DNA from: Massilibacteroides vaginae
GTDB lineage: Bacteria; Bacteroidota; Bacteroidia; Bacteroidales; Tannerellaceae
DNA: 64,000 bases
Direction: 5' to 3'
NCBI RefSeq assembly: GCF_900178525.1
Contig: NZ_FXDJ01000007.1
Coordinates: 124,001 to 188,000 of the forward strand
The notes under the pieces are model-generated. The model did no database searches and was not told the origin of the DNA. It was given only the letters and a program-made list of their open reading frames with translations. Below, in pieces: positions 1 through 8,692 of this stretch; the first letter of the stretch is position 1, and each line of letters begins with the position of its first letter. The position numbers were made by a program, and so were the translations under genes.

Positions 1-378
1 GAACTCTTTTTCACGCTGTCGCCAGATAAGAATGCCATCGAAAGCAATATCAAACGCGCCCTGTTTTTGGTTGATAAAAGTGCTTTCGGCTACTACAAAG
101 ACCTGACGGAAAAAGGTTACTACAACCGCATAATCAGTGGGAATATCAATCAAACCATTGCCGTGGATAGTGTGCAGTGCAATTTTGATTCGTACCCGTA
201 CAAAGTGGCTACGTATGCAAGGCAAATGATAATCCGTGAAAGCAATATCACCGAGCGAAGTTTAGTAACGCGTTGTAATCTTATTAACTCGGTACGAAGT
301 GATAACAACCCGCACGGCTTTATCATGGAAGCCTTTGAAATCGTTGAAAACAGGGATTTACGAGTCATTGACCGCTAA
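1..378 (+). CDS. traK: Conjugative transposon protein TraK (3' part)
   Basis: The reading frame is open from the first base, so only the C-terminal 125 codons are present. In Bacteroides-type conjugative elements TraK is a component of the envelope-spanning mating apparatus. The visible part has the expected charged, soluble C-terminal character and the family-like segments SAFGYYKDL and SYPYKVATYARQ. It is the first gene of an unbroken traK-L-M-N-O-Q order on the plus strand, which is the main support for the name. The start codon lies outside the window; a TTG at 67 is internal and should not be used as a start. Confidence 0.9.
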   Translation, partial: ELFFTLSPDKNAIESNIKRALFLVDKSAFGYYKDLTEKGYYNRIISGNINQTIAVDSVQCNFDSYPYKVATYARQMIIRESNITERSLVTRCNLINSVRSDNNPHGFIMEAFEIVENRDLRVIDR

Positions 379-390
379 AATTTACAATGT

Positions 391-687
391 ATGATAAAGA
401 AACAAGTAAACAGATTTAGGGATTGGATAGAAGACGGGCTTCGCCGTGTATGCGGCGGAATGTCGCCTGAACGGCGGCTGATAACCATTTTGGCGTTTTG
501 CGTCATCTTCGGCAGCCTGTCCATTTACATGACCGTCAGTTCCATTTACAACATCGGCAAGCGCGATGCAGAGCAAAAGTATTTGGAAATTGAGCACATG
601 AAACGATTGGAACTGCAATATTCCAACGACAGTATTAACCATTTAAAACAGCAAAAGTATGAGCGAGAACAATCAAACGGACAGTAA
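391..687 (+). CDS. traL: Conjugative transposon protein TraL
   Basis: A 98-residue protein with one membrane segment at about residues 32-52 and a charged tail, matching the small TraL protein (DUF3989-like) between traK and traM in Bacteroides conjugative transposons. It starts 12 bp after the traK stop and its 3' end overlaps the traM start by 29 bp, so it is almost certainly translated from the same tra mRNA. TraL is thought to be an inner-membrane part of the mating-pair channel. The name rests on position, size and topology; no catalytic motif is expected. Confidence 0.85.
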   Translation: MIKKQVNRFRDWIEDGLRRVCGGMSPERRLITILAFCVIFGSLSIYMTVSSIYNIGKRDAEQKYLEIEHMKRLELQYSNDSINHLKQQKYEREQSNGQ

Positions 688-1981
688 GCAAACGCTTACG
701 CCCGAACAAAAGCAGAAGATGAAGAAGTACGCCATCTTCGCTTTGATGGTCGTGATTTTCGGGGCTTGCCTGTGGCTGATTTTCGCCCCGTCGGCGGATG
801 AAAAAGCGAAGACGGAAGCCACGCAAGGCTTTAATGCCAATATCCCAATGCCCAAGGAAGAAGGCATTATCGGCGATAAAGAAAGCGCCTACGAAGACGA
901 AAGGATGAACCAAAAAAAGAACGAGAAAATGCGTTCGTTACAGGATTTTGCCGACATGTTGGGCGGTGAAAAAGAAAAACCGTCAAGCGATTTGGTGTTA
1001 ATGGATAACGAACCAACTGCACAAAAATCGGGTGGCTACACGTCGCAAAAGCAACGACCATCGTCCATTCAAACTTCCGTTTCCGCCTATAAGGACATTA
1101 ATCGAACGCTTGGAAATTTCTACGAAAGTCCGAAAGACGACCCTGAAAAGGAACGCTTGGTAAAGGAACTGGAAGAAATTAAGGCAAAAATGGCTGAAAG
1201 TGAAAGCAAGAAAAACTCGGTGGACGAACAAATGGCGTTGATGGAAAAATCTTACCAAATTGCAGCGAAGTACATGCCGCAAATGCAGGGACAATCAATG
1301 GAAGCCAACGGACAACCTGCTTCGTCCGGACAAACCAATTCGCGCAACGCATCAGGTAAAACGCAGGTGGTTCCCGTGTCGCAAGTAACGGAACGCACGG
1401 TGTCGGCATTACAACAGGATATGAGTAGTGCCGACATTGTAAAGGCGTTCAGTCAGCCCCGAAATATGGGATTTTTAACGGCGACTGCTGAAAAGCAAGC
1501 GGAAGCCAAGAATACCATTACCGCTTGTGTACACGATGAACAAACGATTTTGAACGGACAGAGCGTCCGCCTTCGTTTGCTCGAACCCATGAAAGCGGGC
1601 AATATCCTTATTCCACGAAATACCCTGATTACAGGAATGGGCAAAATCCAAGGCGAACGGCTTGATGTTATTATCAATTCATTGGAATACGAGGGTTCGA
1701 TTATTTCCGTGCAAATCATGGTGTATGATACCGATGGACAGCAAGGTGTTTTCATTCCGAATACTGCCGAAGTCAACGCTGCCAAGGAAATTGTTGCCAA
1801 CATGGGCGCGAGTGCCGGAACGAGCATCAGCCTGACAAGCGATGCGGGTCAGCAGTTGGCTGCCGACTTGGGGCGTGGACTGATTCAGGGAACCTCGCAG
1901 TTCGTTTCCAAAAAATTAAGAGAAGTAAAAGTCAATCTCAAAGCAGGGTACAGAGTTTTTCTGTTACCTAACGAAAAATAA
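659..1981 (+). CDS. traM: Conjugative transposon protein TraM
   Basis: A 440-residue protein with a short cytoplasmic N-terminus, one membrane anchor at about residues 24-44, a long charged and Gln/Ser-rich periplasmic linker with predicted helical stretches (about 160-210), and a compact C-terminal domain (about 270-440). This is the TraM layout of Bacteroides elements and resembles VirB10-like scaffold proteins. It probably links inner- and outer-membrane parts of the conjugation channel. The start overlaps traL by 29 bp, indicating coupled translation. Confidence 0.9.
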   Translation: MSENNQTDSKQTLTPEQKQKMKKYAIFALMVVIFGACLWLIFAPSADEKAKTEATQGFNANIPMPKEEGIIGDKESAYEDERMNQKKNEKMRSLQDFADMLGGEKEKPSSDLVLMDNEPTAQKSGGYTSQKQRPSSIQTSVSAYKDINRTLGNFYESPKDDPEKERLVKELEEIKAKMAESESKKNSVDEQMALMEKSYQIAAKYMPQMQGQSMEANGQPASSGQTNSRNASGKTQVVPVSQVTERTVSALQQDMSSADIVKAFSQPRNMGFLTATAEKQAEAKNTITACVHDEQTILNGQSVRLRLLEPMKAGNILIPRNTLITGMGKIQGERLDVIINSLEYEGSIISVQIMVYDTDGQQGVFIPNTAEVNAAKEIVANMGASAGTSISLTSDAGQQLAADLGRGLIQGTSQFVSKKLREVKVNLKAGYRVFLLPNEK

Positions 1982-2005
1982 ATAAACCACTAAAATCCAA
2001 AAGTA

Positions 2006-2926
2006 ATGAAACAGTATTTTTTAATGATTGCCTTCGTGGTAATTGCATGTACAGCAAACGCACAAAACAAACCGTCTTCGGGCGACTTCTACGACGGGTT
2101 TACCCGTAAAATCACGTATGACAGAATGATTCCGCCGTATGGCTTAGAAGTTACGTTCGATAAAACCGTCCACATTATTTTTCCCGCCAACGTGCGCTAT
2201 GTGGATTTGGGTTCAACCAACATCATCGCAGGAAAAGCGGACGGCTCGGAAAACGTTGTCCGTGTAAAAGCCGCCGTGAAAAACTTTGAAACGGAAACCA
2301 ACTTTTCAGTCATCACCGACGAAGGCAGTTTTTATGCCTTCAACGTTCGGTATGCCGACGAACCCGAAAAGTTGAATGTCGAAATGAAAGATTTTATGCA
2401 CGATGGCGAAGCAGTGAACCGCCCGAACAATTCTTTAGAAATTTACCTGAAAGAATTGGGTAACGAATCGCCCAAAGTCGTGCAAATTATCATGAAATCC
2501 ATCTACCAAAGCGATAAGCGTAAGGTAAAGCACATAGGCTGCAAACGCTTCGGTATCCAGTATTTTTTGAAAGGAATTTATACGCACAACGGATTAATGT
2601 ATTTCCATACGCAAACTAAGAACGCCTCGAACGTGCCGTTTGACATTGATTTTATCCGTTGGAAAATCGTCGATAAAAAGGTTGCCAAGCGTACTGCCAT
2701 TCAGGAAACAGTCATTTATCCAGTCCGCGCCTACCACAACGTAACGCAGGTGTTGGGTAAACGTTCGGAACGCAGCGTGTTTGCAATGGATAAGTTTACG
2801 ATTCCCGACGGCAAGCAACTGGTGGTGGAACTCTTTGAAAAGAACGGCGGGCGGCATCAGACCTTCATTATCGAAAACAGCGATTTGATACGTGCCGAAG
2901 TGATTAACGAACTAAAAGTGAAGTAA
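2006..2926 (+). CDS. traN: Conjugative transposon protein TraN
   Basis: A 306-residue exported protein. It has an N-terminal signal peptide (hydrophobic core about residues 3-17, likely cleavage after TANA) and then a beta-rich domain, as in TraN of Bacteroides conjugative transposons, which plays a VirB9-like role at the outer membrane. It sits 24 bp after traM and ends one base before traO, within the tra operon. Length and order agree with the family. Confidence 0.9.
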   Translation: MKQYFLMIAFVVIACTANAQNKPSSGDFYDGFTRKITYDRMIPPYGLEVTFDKTVHIIFPANVRYVDLGSTNIIAGKADGSENVVRVKAAVKNFETETNFSVITDEGSFYAFNVRYADEPEKLNVEMKDFMHDGEAVNRPNNSLEIYLKELGNESPKVVQIIMKSIYQSDKRKVKHIGCKRFGIQYFLKGIYTHNGLMYFHTQTKNASNVPFDIDFIRWKIVDKKVAKRTAIQETVIYPVRAYHNVTQVLGKRSERSVFAMDKFTIPDGKQLVVELFEKNGGRHQTFIIENSDLIRAEVINELKVK

Positions 2927-2927
2927 G

Positions 2928-3512
2928 ATGAAAAAAGTAACATTTTTACTTGCGTTGATGCTGTGCCTGGTTGTTCAAAACCAAGCGCAGGCACAACGCC
3001 GTTTGCCCTCGCAAAAGGGCATTCAACTCACTGGCGGAACAGTCAATGGATTCAACTTCGATACCAAAAGCGACGGTTTTGGCTTCCATTTCGGCGCGGC
3101 GATGTCGTCCTATACCAAGCAAGGGCATCACTGGCTATTTGGTGGCGAATACCTGCAAAAGCAGTATTTGTACAACGACTTGCGATTGCCGTTGGCGCAA
3201 ATTACGGGCGAAGGTGGCTACTACCTGAACTTTCTGTCGGATGGTAGTAAAACGTTCTTTCTGTCGCTCGGTGTGTCGGGCATGGCGGGTTACGAAACCA
3301 TCAACTGGAACGATAAGTTGCTGCCCGACGGGGCGACCATCCAAAACGCTGATGCGTTCATCTACGGCGGTGCGCTGACGCTCGAAACGGAAATCTACCT
3401 GACGGATTTTGCCGCACTCATGTTCAACGTCCGGGAACGGATACTGTGGGGTTCAACGGTCGGAAAGTTCAACACGCAAATCGGCGTGGGAATTAAGTTT
3501 ATCATCAATTAA
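2928..3512 (+). CDS. traO: Conjugative transposon protein TraO
   Basis: A 194-residue protein with a signal peptide (cleavage probably after AQAQ, about residue 23) and a sequence of alternating hydrophobic residues, glycines and aromatics ending in a hydrophobic strand (VGIKFIIN), as expected for a small outer-membrane beta-barrel. TraO lies after TraN in Bacteroides conjugative elements and is needed for mating-pair formation. It directly follows traN (1-bp gap). Confidence 0.88.
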   Translation: MKKVTFLLALMLCLVVQNQAQAQRRLPSQKGIQLTGGTVNGFNFDTKSDGFGFHFGAAMSSYTKQGHHWLFGGEYLQKQYLYNDLRLPLAQITGEGGYYLNFLSDGSKTFFLSLGVSGMAGYETINWNDKLLPDGATIQNADAFIYGGALTLETEIYLTDFAALMFNVRERILWGSTVGKFNTQIGVGIKFIIN

Positions 3513-3522
3513 AACAACGAAT

Positions 3523-3954
3523 ATGAAACGATTTGCATCAACCATTTTATACACGCTATTGCTGTCGGCAATAGTCTGTGCCTGTAGCGACGATTTGGAT
3601 ATTAAGCAGGATTACAGATTTTCTGTTGAAACGTTGCCGCTTCCGAAGTCGCTGCAAAAGGGCGAAACAGTTGCCTTAGAGTTTTCGATTGTCCGAGAAG
3701 GGCATTACGAAGGAACGGCGTATAAATTCCGGTACTTCCAAAGTGAGGGAACGGGAACGCTGACAGACAGCAAAGGAAAATCCATCCCGATGAACCGCTT
3801 TCAGCCCATCGCTTCCGATGATTTTGTGCTGATTTATACCAACATGGCGGAAGAACAAGCCCAATTGGATTTTGTGTTTGAAGATAACTTCGGGAAACGG
3901 ATGGAATATACGCTTACGTTTACGGGTAAGCGGACGGATGAGGGGCTGAAATAG
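3523..3954 (+). CDS. traQ: Conjugative transposon lipoprotein TraQ (DUF3872-like)
   Basis: The start is placed at 3523, 10 bp after the traO stop; the frame is open further upstream but overlaps traO. The 143-residue product has a lipoprotein signal (lipobox ending in CAC, Cys about residue 20) and a beta-sandwich-like body, as in TraQ/DUF3872 proteins. It is the last tra gene here. A strong hairpin follows 19 bp downstream and probably ends the transfer operon. Confidence 0.85.
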   Translation: MKRFASTILYTLLLSAIVCACSDDLDIKQDYRFSVETLPLPKSLQKGETVALEFSIVREGHYEGTAYKFRYFQSEGTGTLTDSKGKSIPMNRFQPIASDDFVLIYTNMAEEQAQLDFVFEDNFGKRMEYTLTFTGKRTDEGLK

Positions 3955-3972
3955 AATTTTGAGTTTGGTTTT

Positions 3973-4004
3973 GGAAAGCCCTCGGCATTTGTCGGGGGCT
4001 TTCC
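3973..4004 (+). terminator. Hairpin after the tra operon
   Basis: Perfect 9-bp inverted repeat GGAAAGCCC/GGGCTTTCC (3973-3981 and 3996-4004) with a 14-base loop, 19 bp after traQ. There is no clear T-run, so it may act as a weak or processing terminator. Confidence 0.6.
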
Positions 4005-4091
4005 TGCTAAATAACAGGAAGATAATTGCGCTATATATTAATTAAGTTGTAGCTTTGCACGCAAAATGTGGCATTTATTAAACTATATAAT

Positions 4092-5849
4092 ATGCAAATT
4101 CAATCTATTGAAATTACAAATGTAAAAGGAATAAGAAATAAGCTATTTAGGTTAGACCTTGTTCCAAATAAACCTAATATATTGGTAGCACCTAATGGAT
4201 TTGGGAAAAGTTCATTTGCAGTTGCTTTTGATTCTTTAAGGAGTAACAAAATAGAATTGGATGAGAAAAATCATCATAAAAAATCAGCAGCACACAGACC
4301 TATTCTTTCACTTACATTAAGTACAGGGTTAACACTTATTGCAGATGATACTCAAAATACTATATTAGATCATTTTGATGTATTTGTCATAAATAATCAA
4401 ACAGAGCCAAAGTCCAAAGTTCAGTCTTTTGGAGGAAGGACTTTTGCTAAAACTTCACTTGATATTGTCCCAACTGTATTAGTCCCAACGATTCCTTCAA
4501 AGATTGGCTTTAATTATTCTTCTGGCTCTATTAAAACATCCTTTGGAGCAAATGGGAATAAAATACTAAATAATATTTCGAATATTTTTGGATGCGGAGC
4601 ATTATTTCATAGAATCGAAAATGAGATAGATTTCACAAGATTTAGTCTCAGAAATTATCAAACGACACTTAATAATACTATTATACAGATTAACCAGCAA
4701 ACTGGAACAGGAGATAATATAAAAAACTGGATAAGGATAAATGTTTTACCTGCAATTCAAGCACTAGATGAATATCAAAAACTTTCTGATATTATCGCTT
4801 CATTTAGATTCAGGGAAATAACAAATGATGTCGATTTATTTCTAGCGACTTGGCAAATATTAACTATAAGAAATAACTTAGGTGCAAATTTCAAGAAGGC
4901 TTGCAAATATCTCTATTACCTCGATGAGAAAGACGACTATACTCAAACTATAGATTCTTTTAATCCTGTAAAAGATAGATTTGATATAAAACCTAAAGAA
5001 GAAAGAAATAGCCTTATTGTTTATTGGCCTAAGGCCCACGAAATTTCTAATGGACAAAGAGACATTTTGACATTCATAGCATTGTTATTAAAATCAAGAC
5101 GTAATTTCAAGAAAAAGGATTGCATTTTAATAATTGATGAAATATTCGATTACATGGATGACGCAAATTTGATAACATTTCAATATTATATTTCCACTTT
5201 CATTGATGACATGAAAAGATGCAAGAAAAGAATATTTCCCATCTTATTGACACATTTAGACCCTCTGTTTTTTAATCATTTTTGCTTTAATGATAGTAAA
5301 ATCAAAGTCAATTACATAAAAGACATCAACGTTAAGTCTAACCAGCAAATACTTAAACTGATATATAAGAGAGCAGACCCAAGCATTCAGGATAATGTTG
5401 ATGCTTATTTTTTTCACTTTCATCCAGATATTTCTCAAATCGATTTGACAAATGAGTTTAAAACACTTAGTTTAAATATGGATTGGGCTAAGCCCGAAAT
5501 GTTTTTAAAAAAGATATCTCGCGAGATTAGAAGATATTTATTTGAAGATAATACCTTCGACCCTCTGGCGATATGTTTTGGAGTAAGAATACAAATAGAG
5601 AAATTAGTTTACGATAATATCCCGGACAAAGAAAATAAACGAATCTTTATTGAAGAAGTAAATGGAACAAAAAATAAACTTCATTTCGCTCAAACAATTG
5701 GAGTTCATATCCCTGAAACTTATTTTCTGCTCGGAATAATTTACAATACCTCTTTGCATTTAATAGAGGGACAAGATGTGTCGAAACCATTAGGCCTAAA
5801 ATTAGAGAATGGAACAATTAAGCAGATGATATTGAATATCTTTAAGTAA
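4092..5849 (+). CDS. AAA/ABC-type ATPase, SMC-like, possible defence gene
   Basis: A 585-residue ATPase. The start at 4092 is preferred over an in-frame GTG at 4068 because MQIQSIEITN is the usual first beta-strand of SMC/OLD-like ATPases. Seen: Walker A APNGFGKSS at about residues 33-41, ABC-signature-like SNGQ at 319-322, and Walker B LIIDE ending at D349-E350 followed by an aspartate-rich loop. A central helical insertion separates the two halves. There is no nuclease or Toprim motif I recognise. The gene is AT-rich and lies alone between the tra operon and a leftward block, each side bounded by a hairpin, so it looks like inserted cargo. Stand-alone ATPases of this type are often phage-defence proteins, but that role is inferred only from family and context. 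Confidence 0.75.
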   Translation: MQIQSIEITNVKGIRNKLFRLDLVPNKPNILVAPNGFGKSSFAVAFDSLRSNKIELDEKNHHKKSAAHRPILSLTLSTGLTLIADDTQNTILDHFDVFVINNQTEPKSKVQSFGGRTFAKTSLDIVPTVLVPTIPSKIGFNYSSGSIKTSFGANGNKILNNISNIFGCGALFHRIENEIDFTRFSLRNYQTTLNNTIIQINQQTGTGDNIKNWIRINVLPAIQALDEYQKLSDIIASFRFREITNDVDLFLATWQILTIRNNLGANFKKACKYLYYLDEKDDYTQTIDSFNPVKDRFDIKPKEERNSLIVYWPKAHEISNGQRDILTFIALLLKSRRNFKKKDCILIIDEIFDYMDDANLITFQYYISTFIDDMKRCKKRIFPILLTHLDPLFFNHFCFNDSKIKVNYIKDINVKSNQQILKLIYKRADPSIQDNVDAYFFHFHPDISQIDLTNEFKTLSLNMDWAKPEMFLKKISREIRRYLFEDNTFDPLAICFGVRIQIEKLVYDNIPDKENKRIFIEEVNGTKNKLHFAQTIGVHIPETYFLLGIIYNTSLHLIEGQDVSKPLGLKLENGTIKQMILNIFK

Positions 5850-5877
5850 TTCAAAAACGATTTAAACTGGTTTCTTT

Positions 5878-5933
5878 GCTACTTTCTTTTTCCGCTCACG
5901 TCAAGAAAGAAAGTAGCGGGCGGTTTCTCGCCC
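5878..5933. terminator. Convergent terminator hairpins
   Basis: A 12-bp perfect inverted repeat (GCTACTTTCTTT at 5878-5889, its complement at 5906-5917) is followed at once by a small GGGCG/CGCCC hairpin (5918-5933). It lies between the ATPase gene and the convergent leftward gene ending at 5953 and could serve both strands. Confidence 0.6.
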
Positions 5934-5952
5934 ATATAAATAATTCTAAAGG

Positions 5953-6567
5953 TCAAAAGAATGACAATTGCACTGCTTTTCTGCCCGTCAGTTCATCAAA
6001 CATATCTTTCACTTGCCGAACGATTTCACACGAAAATTTGGCGTTGAAATTGCCGCAAGTGTCATCCTTCAGTCGCTCGGCTGCGAGTTGGTGATGCAGT
6101 AACATTTCTTTTAAACCCTCTTTTAAACAATCCTTTCGGCTGTCCATCACTTTACCCCAAATACTCAAACCGCTTGAACTGCTTGCATTGCCTGTTGAGC
6201 AACTGACCGAATACGTCCATTTGCCGTTTTTACCTCGCCCAATTTGCAGGTAGTTTGAGGAATACGGTTTGTCCTTTACGGTAAACGGAATTTCTTCCTG
6301 TTCCAAAAATTCGGGACGTTGCAACCATCCGTGTTCATCCAGTTGCTTGCCGTCAAAGCCAAACAGTAAACCTCTGTCATACGCCCGTTTGTTGGTGATA
6401 AACTGATACGGGCGGTCGCCAAACCGCTCGTATTCGTCCATTACCGCTTTATCATTGAGCCATACCGCCTTTAGGTAAACGGCAGCAAAATGTCGTTCGC
6501 CCCGCCAAAAGTTGGCAGTTTGAAATTCTGCCAACTTTTCAAATTTCGATAGATTTTTGTAGTCCAT
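5953..6567 (-). CDS. Hypothetical protein of the conjugative element
   Basis: A 204-residue soluble protein without a signal peptide or membrane segment. It is rich in aromatic and charged residues; I recognise no enzyme motif. GC content resembles the tra genes rather than the adjacent ATPase, and it begins a set of small leftward genes with short gaps, consistent with an accessory operon of the element. Function unknown. Confidence 0.75.
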   Translation of the reverse strand: MDYKNLSKFEKLAEFQTANFWRGERHFAAVYLKAVWLNDKAVMDEYERFGDRPYQFITNKRAYDRGLLFGFDGKQLDEHGWLQRPEFLEQEEIPFTVKDKPYSSNYLQIGRGKNGKWTYSVSCSTGNASSSSGLSIWGKVMDSRKDCLKEGLKEMLLHHQLAAERLKDDTCGNFNAKFSCEIVRQVKDMFDELTGRKAVQLSFF

Positions 6568-6579
6568 GATTTTAGCGTT

Positions 6580-6810
6580 TTACTTTTGAATTTTCCACCA
6601 ACCGTAAATTTCCGTATCATCGGGGGCAATGCTGCACAACTGCCCCTGTACACAATCTTCCGCAAGCATGTTGCAAATATGCTCTATATCCGAATCCGAT
6701 AATGGATGCTCGTATTCCTCGTATTCTGCTTGGTAATCCGACCATTCCCACCAGTATTCAATGGTATGGGCATAAAGTCGGGTAGTTTTATTTCTTTCGT
6801 TTGTTTTCAT
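6580..6810 (-). CDS. Small acidic hypothetical protein
   Basis: A 76-residue acidic protein, Tyr/Trp/Glu rich in the middle (about residues 12-40). It lies 12 bp upstream of the 204-residue gene in the same direction and 4 bp after the next gene, so the three are probably cotranscribed. No domain recognised. A small acidic cytoplasmic protein in a mobile element could be an inhibitor of a host system, but nothing in the sequence proves it. Confidence 0.6.
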   Translation of the reverse strand: MKTNERNKTTRLYAHTIEYWWEWSDYQAEYEEYEHPLSDSDIEHICNMLAEDCVQGQLCSIAPDDTEIYGWWKIQK

Positions 6811-6814
6811 ATCC

Positions 6815-7135
6815 TTATGCTTTTTTGTTTAACCATTCGTCCCGCCGTTCTCTGCATTTTTCCAACGTTTCGGCAACCGTTGAAAACAGTTCGCCGTCTG
6901 TGTGTCGGTAGTCGTATTGGAAATATTCTTTACCCCGAAATGCACCTAATACACATTTCACATACTGTTCCTGTCCCTTTTCGGTGGTGGTGCTAACACC
7001 GTTTTTAGTAATGGATTCCGTTTCTTCGGGTGTGTAGTTCGCACATTGCCCGTGACAATATCCGCCGACTTTGCAGGTCGCACAATTACTGTAATTCGCA
7101 GGTAAATAGTACATACATTTTGCTACTGTTTCCAT
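6815..7135 (-). CDS. Cysteine-rich small protein, possible zinc binding
   Basis: The start at 7135 (METVAKC) is preferred because the longer reading frame from 7192 overlaps the upstream gene. The 106-residue product has a cysteine cluster within its first 40 residues (CMYY, CATCKVGGYCHGQC) compatible with a small zinc-binding fold, then a charged helical tail. It lies in the leftward block of small genes. Function unknown. Confidence 0.65.
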   Translation of the reverse strand: METVAKCMYYLPANYSNCATCKVGGYCHGQCANYTPEETESITKNGVSTTTEKGQEQYVKCVLGAFRGKEYFQYDYRHTDGELFSTVAETLEKCRERRDEWLNKKA

Positions 7136-7142
7136 GATGCTA

Positions 7143-7358
7143 TTATTTAGATGTTTGCTTAATTCCTTTGATTTCCTTTTCGGGATGTACATTAAAATCC
7201 CAATCTATATCGTCATCAGGCAACGTGGAATGAATATCACCCCCGATAACCAACCCGCAATGTTTTTGTACGTATTCGGCTGCCTGTTGCCTTGTTTCGG
7301 CTTTTACCTTAAAAACGCCCTCAAAAATGAAGCGTGTCTTTACTTCAAACTCTTTCAT
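7143..7358 (-). CDS. Small hypothetical protein
   Basis: The start at 7358 (MKEFEVKTRF) was chosen over longer in-frame options because the upstream extension overlaps the next gene and has Cys-rich out-of-frame character. The 71-residue product has an N-terminal beta-alpha pattern (FEGVFKVKAETRQQAAEYVQKH) and an acidic C-terminus. It sits 11 bp after the membrane-protein gene and 7 bp before the cysteine-rich gene. No known function. Confidence 0.6.
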   Translation of the reverse strand: MKEFEVKTRFIFEGVFKVKAETRQQAAEYVQKHCGLVIGGDIHSTLPDDDIDWDFNVHPEKEIKGIKQTSK

Positions 7359-7369
7359 ATTCTTTTGAT

Positions 7370-7627
7370 TTATAAAATGATTAAACCCAAAATCAGCAAT
7401 AACAAAGCGATGGAAACCAACATTACTATAATCCGAAACGCTAACCGTATCAATGCACGGACAATCAGGAAACCTGCTACAACTGCCAAGCAACTGCCTG
7501 TTCCGTAGTTCGCAACCAATGCCACAAGCAATCCCACAACTGCTATCCGCTTCGTCCACCGCCAAATTATATGTAGATTTGAGAGGCGAGGGAATTTTTG
7601 TTTCACGTTATGTTTACCGTTCTTCAT
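7370..7627 (-). CDS. Small membrane protein
   Basis: The start at 7627 (MKNGKHN) is used. The 85-residue product has a basic N-terminus and two hydrophobic stretches (about residues 27-50 and 55-85), so it is probably a two-pass inner-membrane protein. It is the first gene of the leftward small-gene block. No family recognised. Confidence 0.55.
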   Translation of the reverse strand: MKNGKHNVKQKFPRLSNLHIIWRWTKRIAVVGLLVALVANYGTGSCLAVVAGFLIVRALIRLAFRIIVMLVSIALLLLILGLIIL

Positions 7628-7953
7628 CGTGCTGACTTTTTTTATATGCGTCATCGGTCGGGTCGGTCATTTTTGTTTCATAGGCAAGCACGGTGAAGGG
7701 TTTAGGGTTGTCAAGTTTTGCGCAAAAATTACGCTCGCCCGAAGGGAAAGAGGAAGAATTTTTGTGGCAACCGCAGGCTCGAACTTTACTGCCTGTTCAG
7801 AACCCGTAAGCACCTTTGCCGAATGATAACAAATACCGAATCCCGACAGCATTACAGACAATGGGAAGCGTGGGAAAGGAACGGTAATTGTAATTGAAAA
7901 TAAGACCGCACAAACAAAGGTTTGTGTTTGTCTGTTTATAGTATAAACCAATA
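7628..7953. other. Divergent intergenic region
   Basis: A 326-bp gap between the leftward small-gene block and a rightward gene. Reading frames on both strands here have no homology that I recognise. It probably holds the two divergent promoters, but I could not pick a clear -33/-7 pair. Confidence 0.4.
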
Positions 7954-8241
7954 ATGCAAGAAATTATGGATGAAGATTTGAAAAATATGACCCATGACGA
8001 ACTTGTCGAAGAAGTCAAAAAATTACGGCAAGGTATTCGTAAACACCGCGATAGCAGCGGACATGATTTGTGTTGGTTTCATCCGCAGTTGTGGAATTTA
8101 CTTCCTGAAAAATATGACCCGAAACTTTCGGTTCCCGACTGGCCGCAGTTTATGGAAGGCTGTGTCCGTTTTCGCAGGTCGTTGGATGAGCAATTGCCAG
8201 ACGTTCCGCGTACCAACGAAACGTTTAATCCCAATGAATGA
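7954..8241 (+). CDS. Hypothetical protein of the conjugative element
   Basis: A 95-residue soluble protein starting MQEIMDEDL; an alternative ATG lies 12 bases downstream (7966). The N-terminus is an acidic helix (THDELVEEVKKLRQ), followed by a Trp/Pro-rich part (CWFHPQLWNLLP, VPDWPQF). No enzyme motif. It is one of two small rightward genes in an otherwise leftward stretch, and its stop codon overlaps the start of the next reading frame. Confidence 0.65.
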   Translation: MQEIMDEDLKNMTHDELVEEVKKLRQGIRKHRDSSGHDLCWFHPQLWNLLPEKYDPKLSVPDWPQFMEGCVRFRRSLDEQLPDVPRTNETFNPNE

Positions 8242-8377
8242 AATTCCGTTGCAAGGGTACAGCCGCCGCATGTACGCTTGCTTTCTCGCCGAGATTCTCT
8301 TTGAAGTGTACGGCACGGGAACGGAAAAGTGTATCGCAGGCAGGTATGAAAAAGCCGCTTGGGTAGCGGCTCTGTGA
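8234..8377 (+). CDS. Possible small protein coupled to the preceding gene
   Basis: A 47-residue reading frame whose ATG at 8234 lies just before the preceding stop (8239-8241), the geometry of translational coupling. The product (MNEIPLQGYSRRM...) is amphipathic with one Cys pair. It ends 2 bp before the convergent helix-turn-helix gene. The overlap geometry is seen directly; that it is expressed is inference. Confidence 0.35.
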   Translation: MNEIPLQGYSRRMYACFLAEILFEVYGTGTEKCIAGRYEKAAWVAAL

Positions 8378-8378
8378 A

Positions 8379-8681
8379 TTACTTCTTGCCGGGAAGTCGC
8401 CCGTCATTAAAATGCTCACGGATAAACTTATGTACATCCGATTCCAGATAGTACGTTTTCTGCTCGATACGCTTAAACGGCAATTGCCCCGAACTTCGGT
8501 AACGCTGCAAGGTACGTTTTGAGATATTCAGCATAAAACATAAGTCCTGATTGTCCAACAACAGTTCGCCGTTAAGTCGGTGGCGTACCTTTTCCTTTTT
8601 GGTAATGCGGTTTTCAAGCATATCGAGCCTATCCATAATGCGTTTCATCCACGCCTCGAAATTATTTTTATCTATAAACAT
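8379..8681 (-). CDS. Helix-turn-helix DNA-binding protein (excisionase/MerR-like fold)
   Basis: The start at 8681 (MFIDKNNFEAWM) gives 100 residues; a longer open frame upstream overlaps the primase gene and is not needed. The protein has an N-terminal amphipathic helix (1-30) and a winged helix-turn-helix of the HTH_17 type (about 42-92: LLDNQDLCFMLNISKRTLQRYR). The same LLDNQDLCFML...KRTLQR core occurs in the protein at 41,895-42,236, so the two elements carry related regulators. Such proteins control excision or transfer genes. Confidence 0.8.
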   Translation of the reverse strand: MFIDKNNFEAWMKRIMDRLDMLENRITKKEKVRHRLNGELLLDNQDLCFMLNISKRTLQRYRSSGQLPFKRIEQKTYYLESDVHKFIREHFNDGRLPGKK

Positions 8682-8692
8682 GGTATTTGATT

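Noticed and set aside
7667-7951. A 94-codon minus-strand frame in the divergent gap.
   Set aside because: No recognisable domain, composition unlike neighbouring genes and it covers the likely promoter region.
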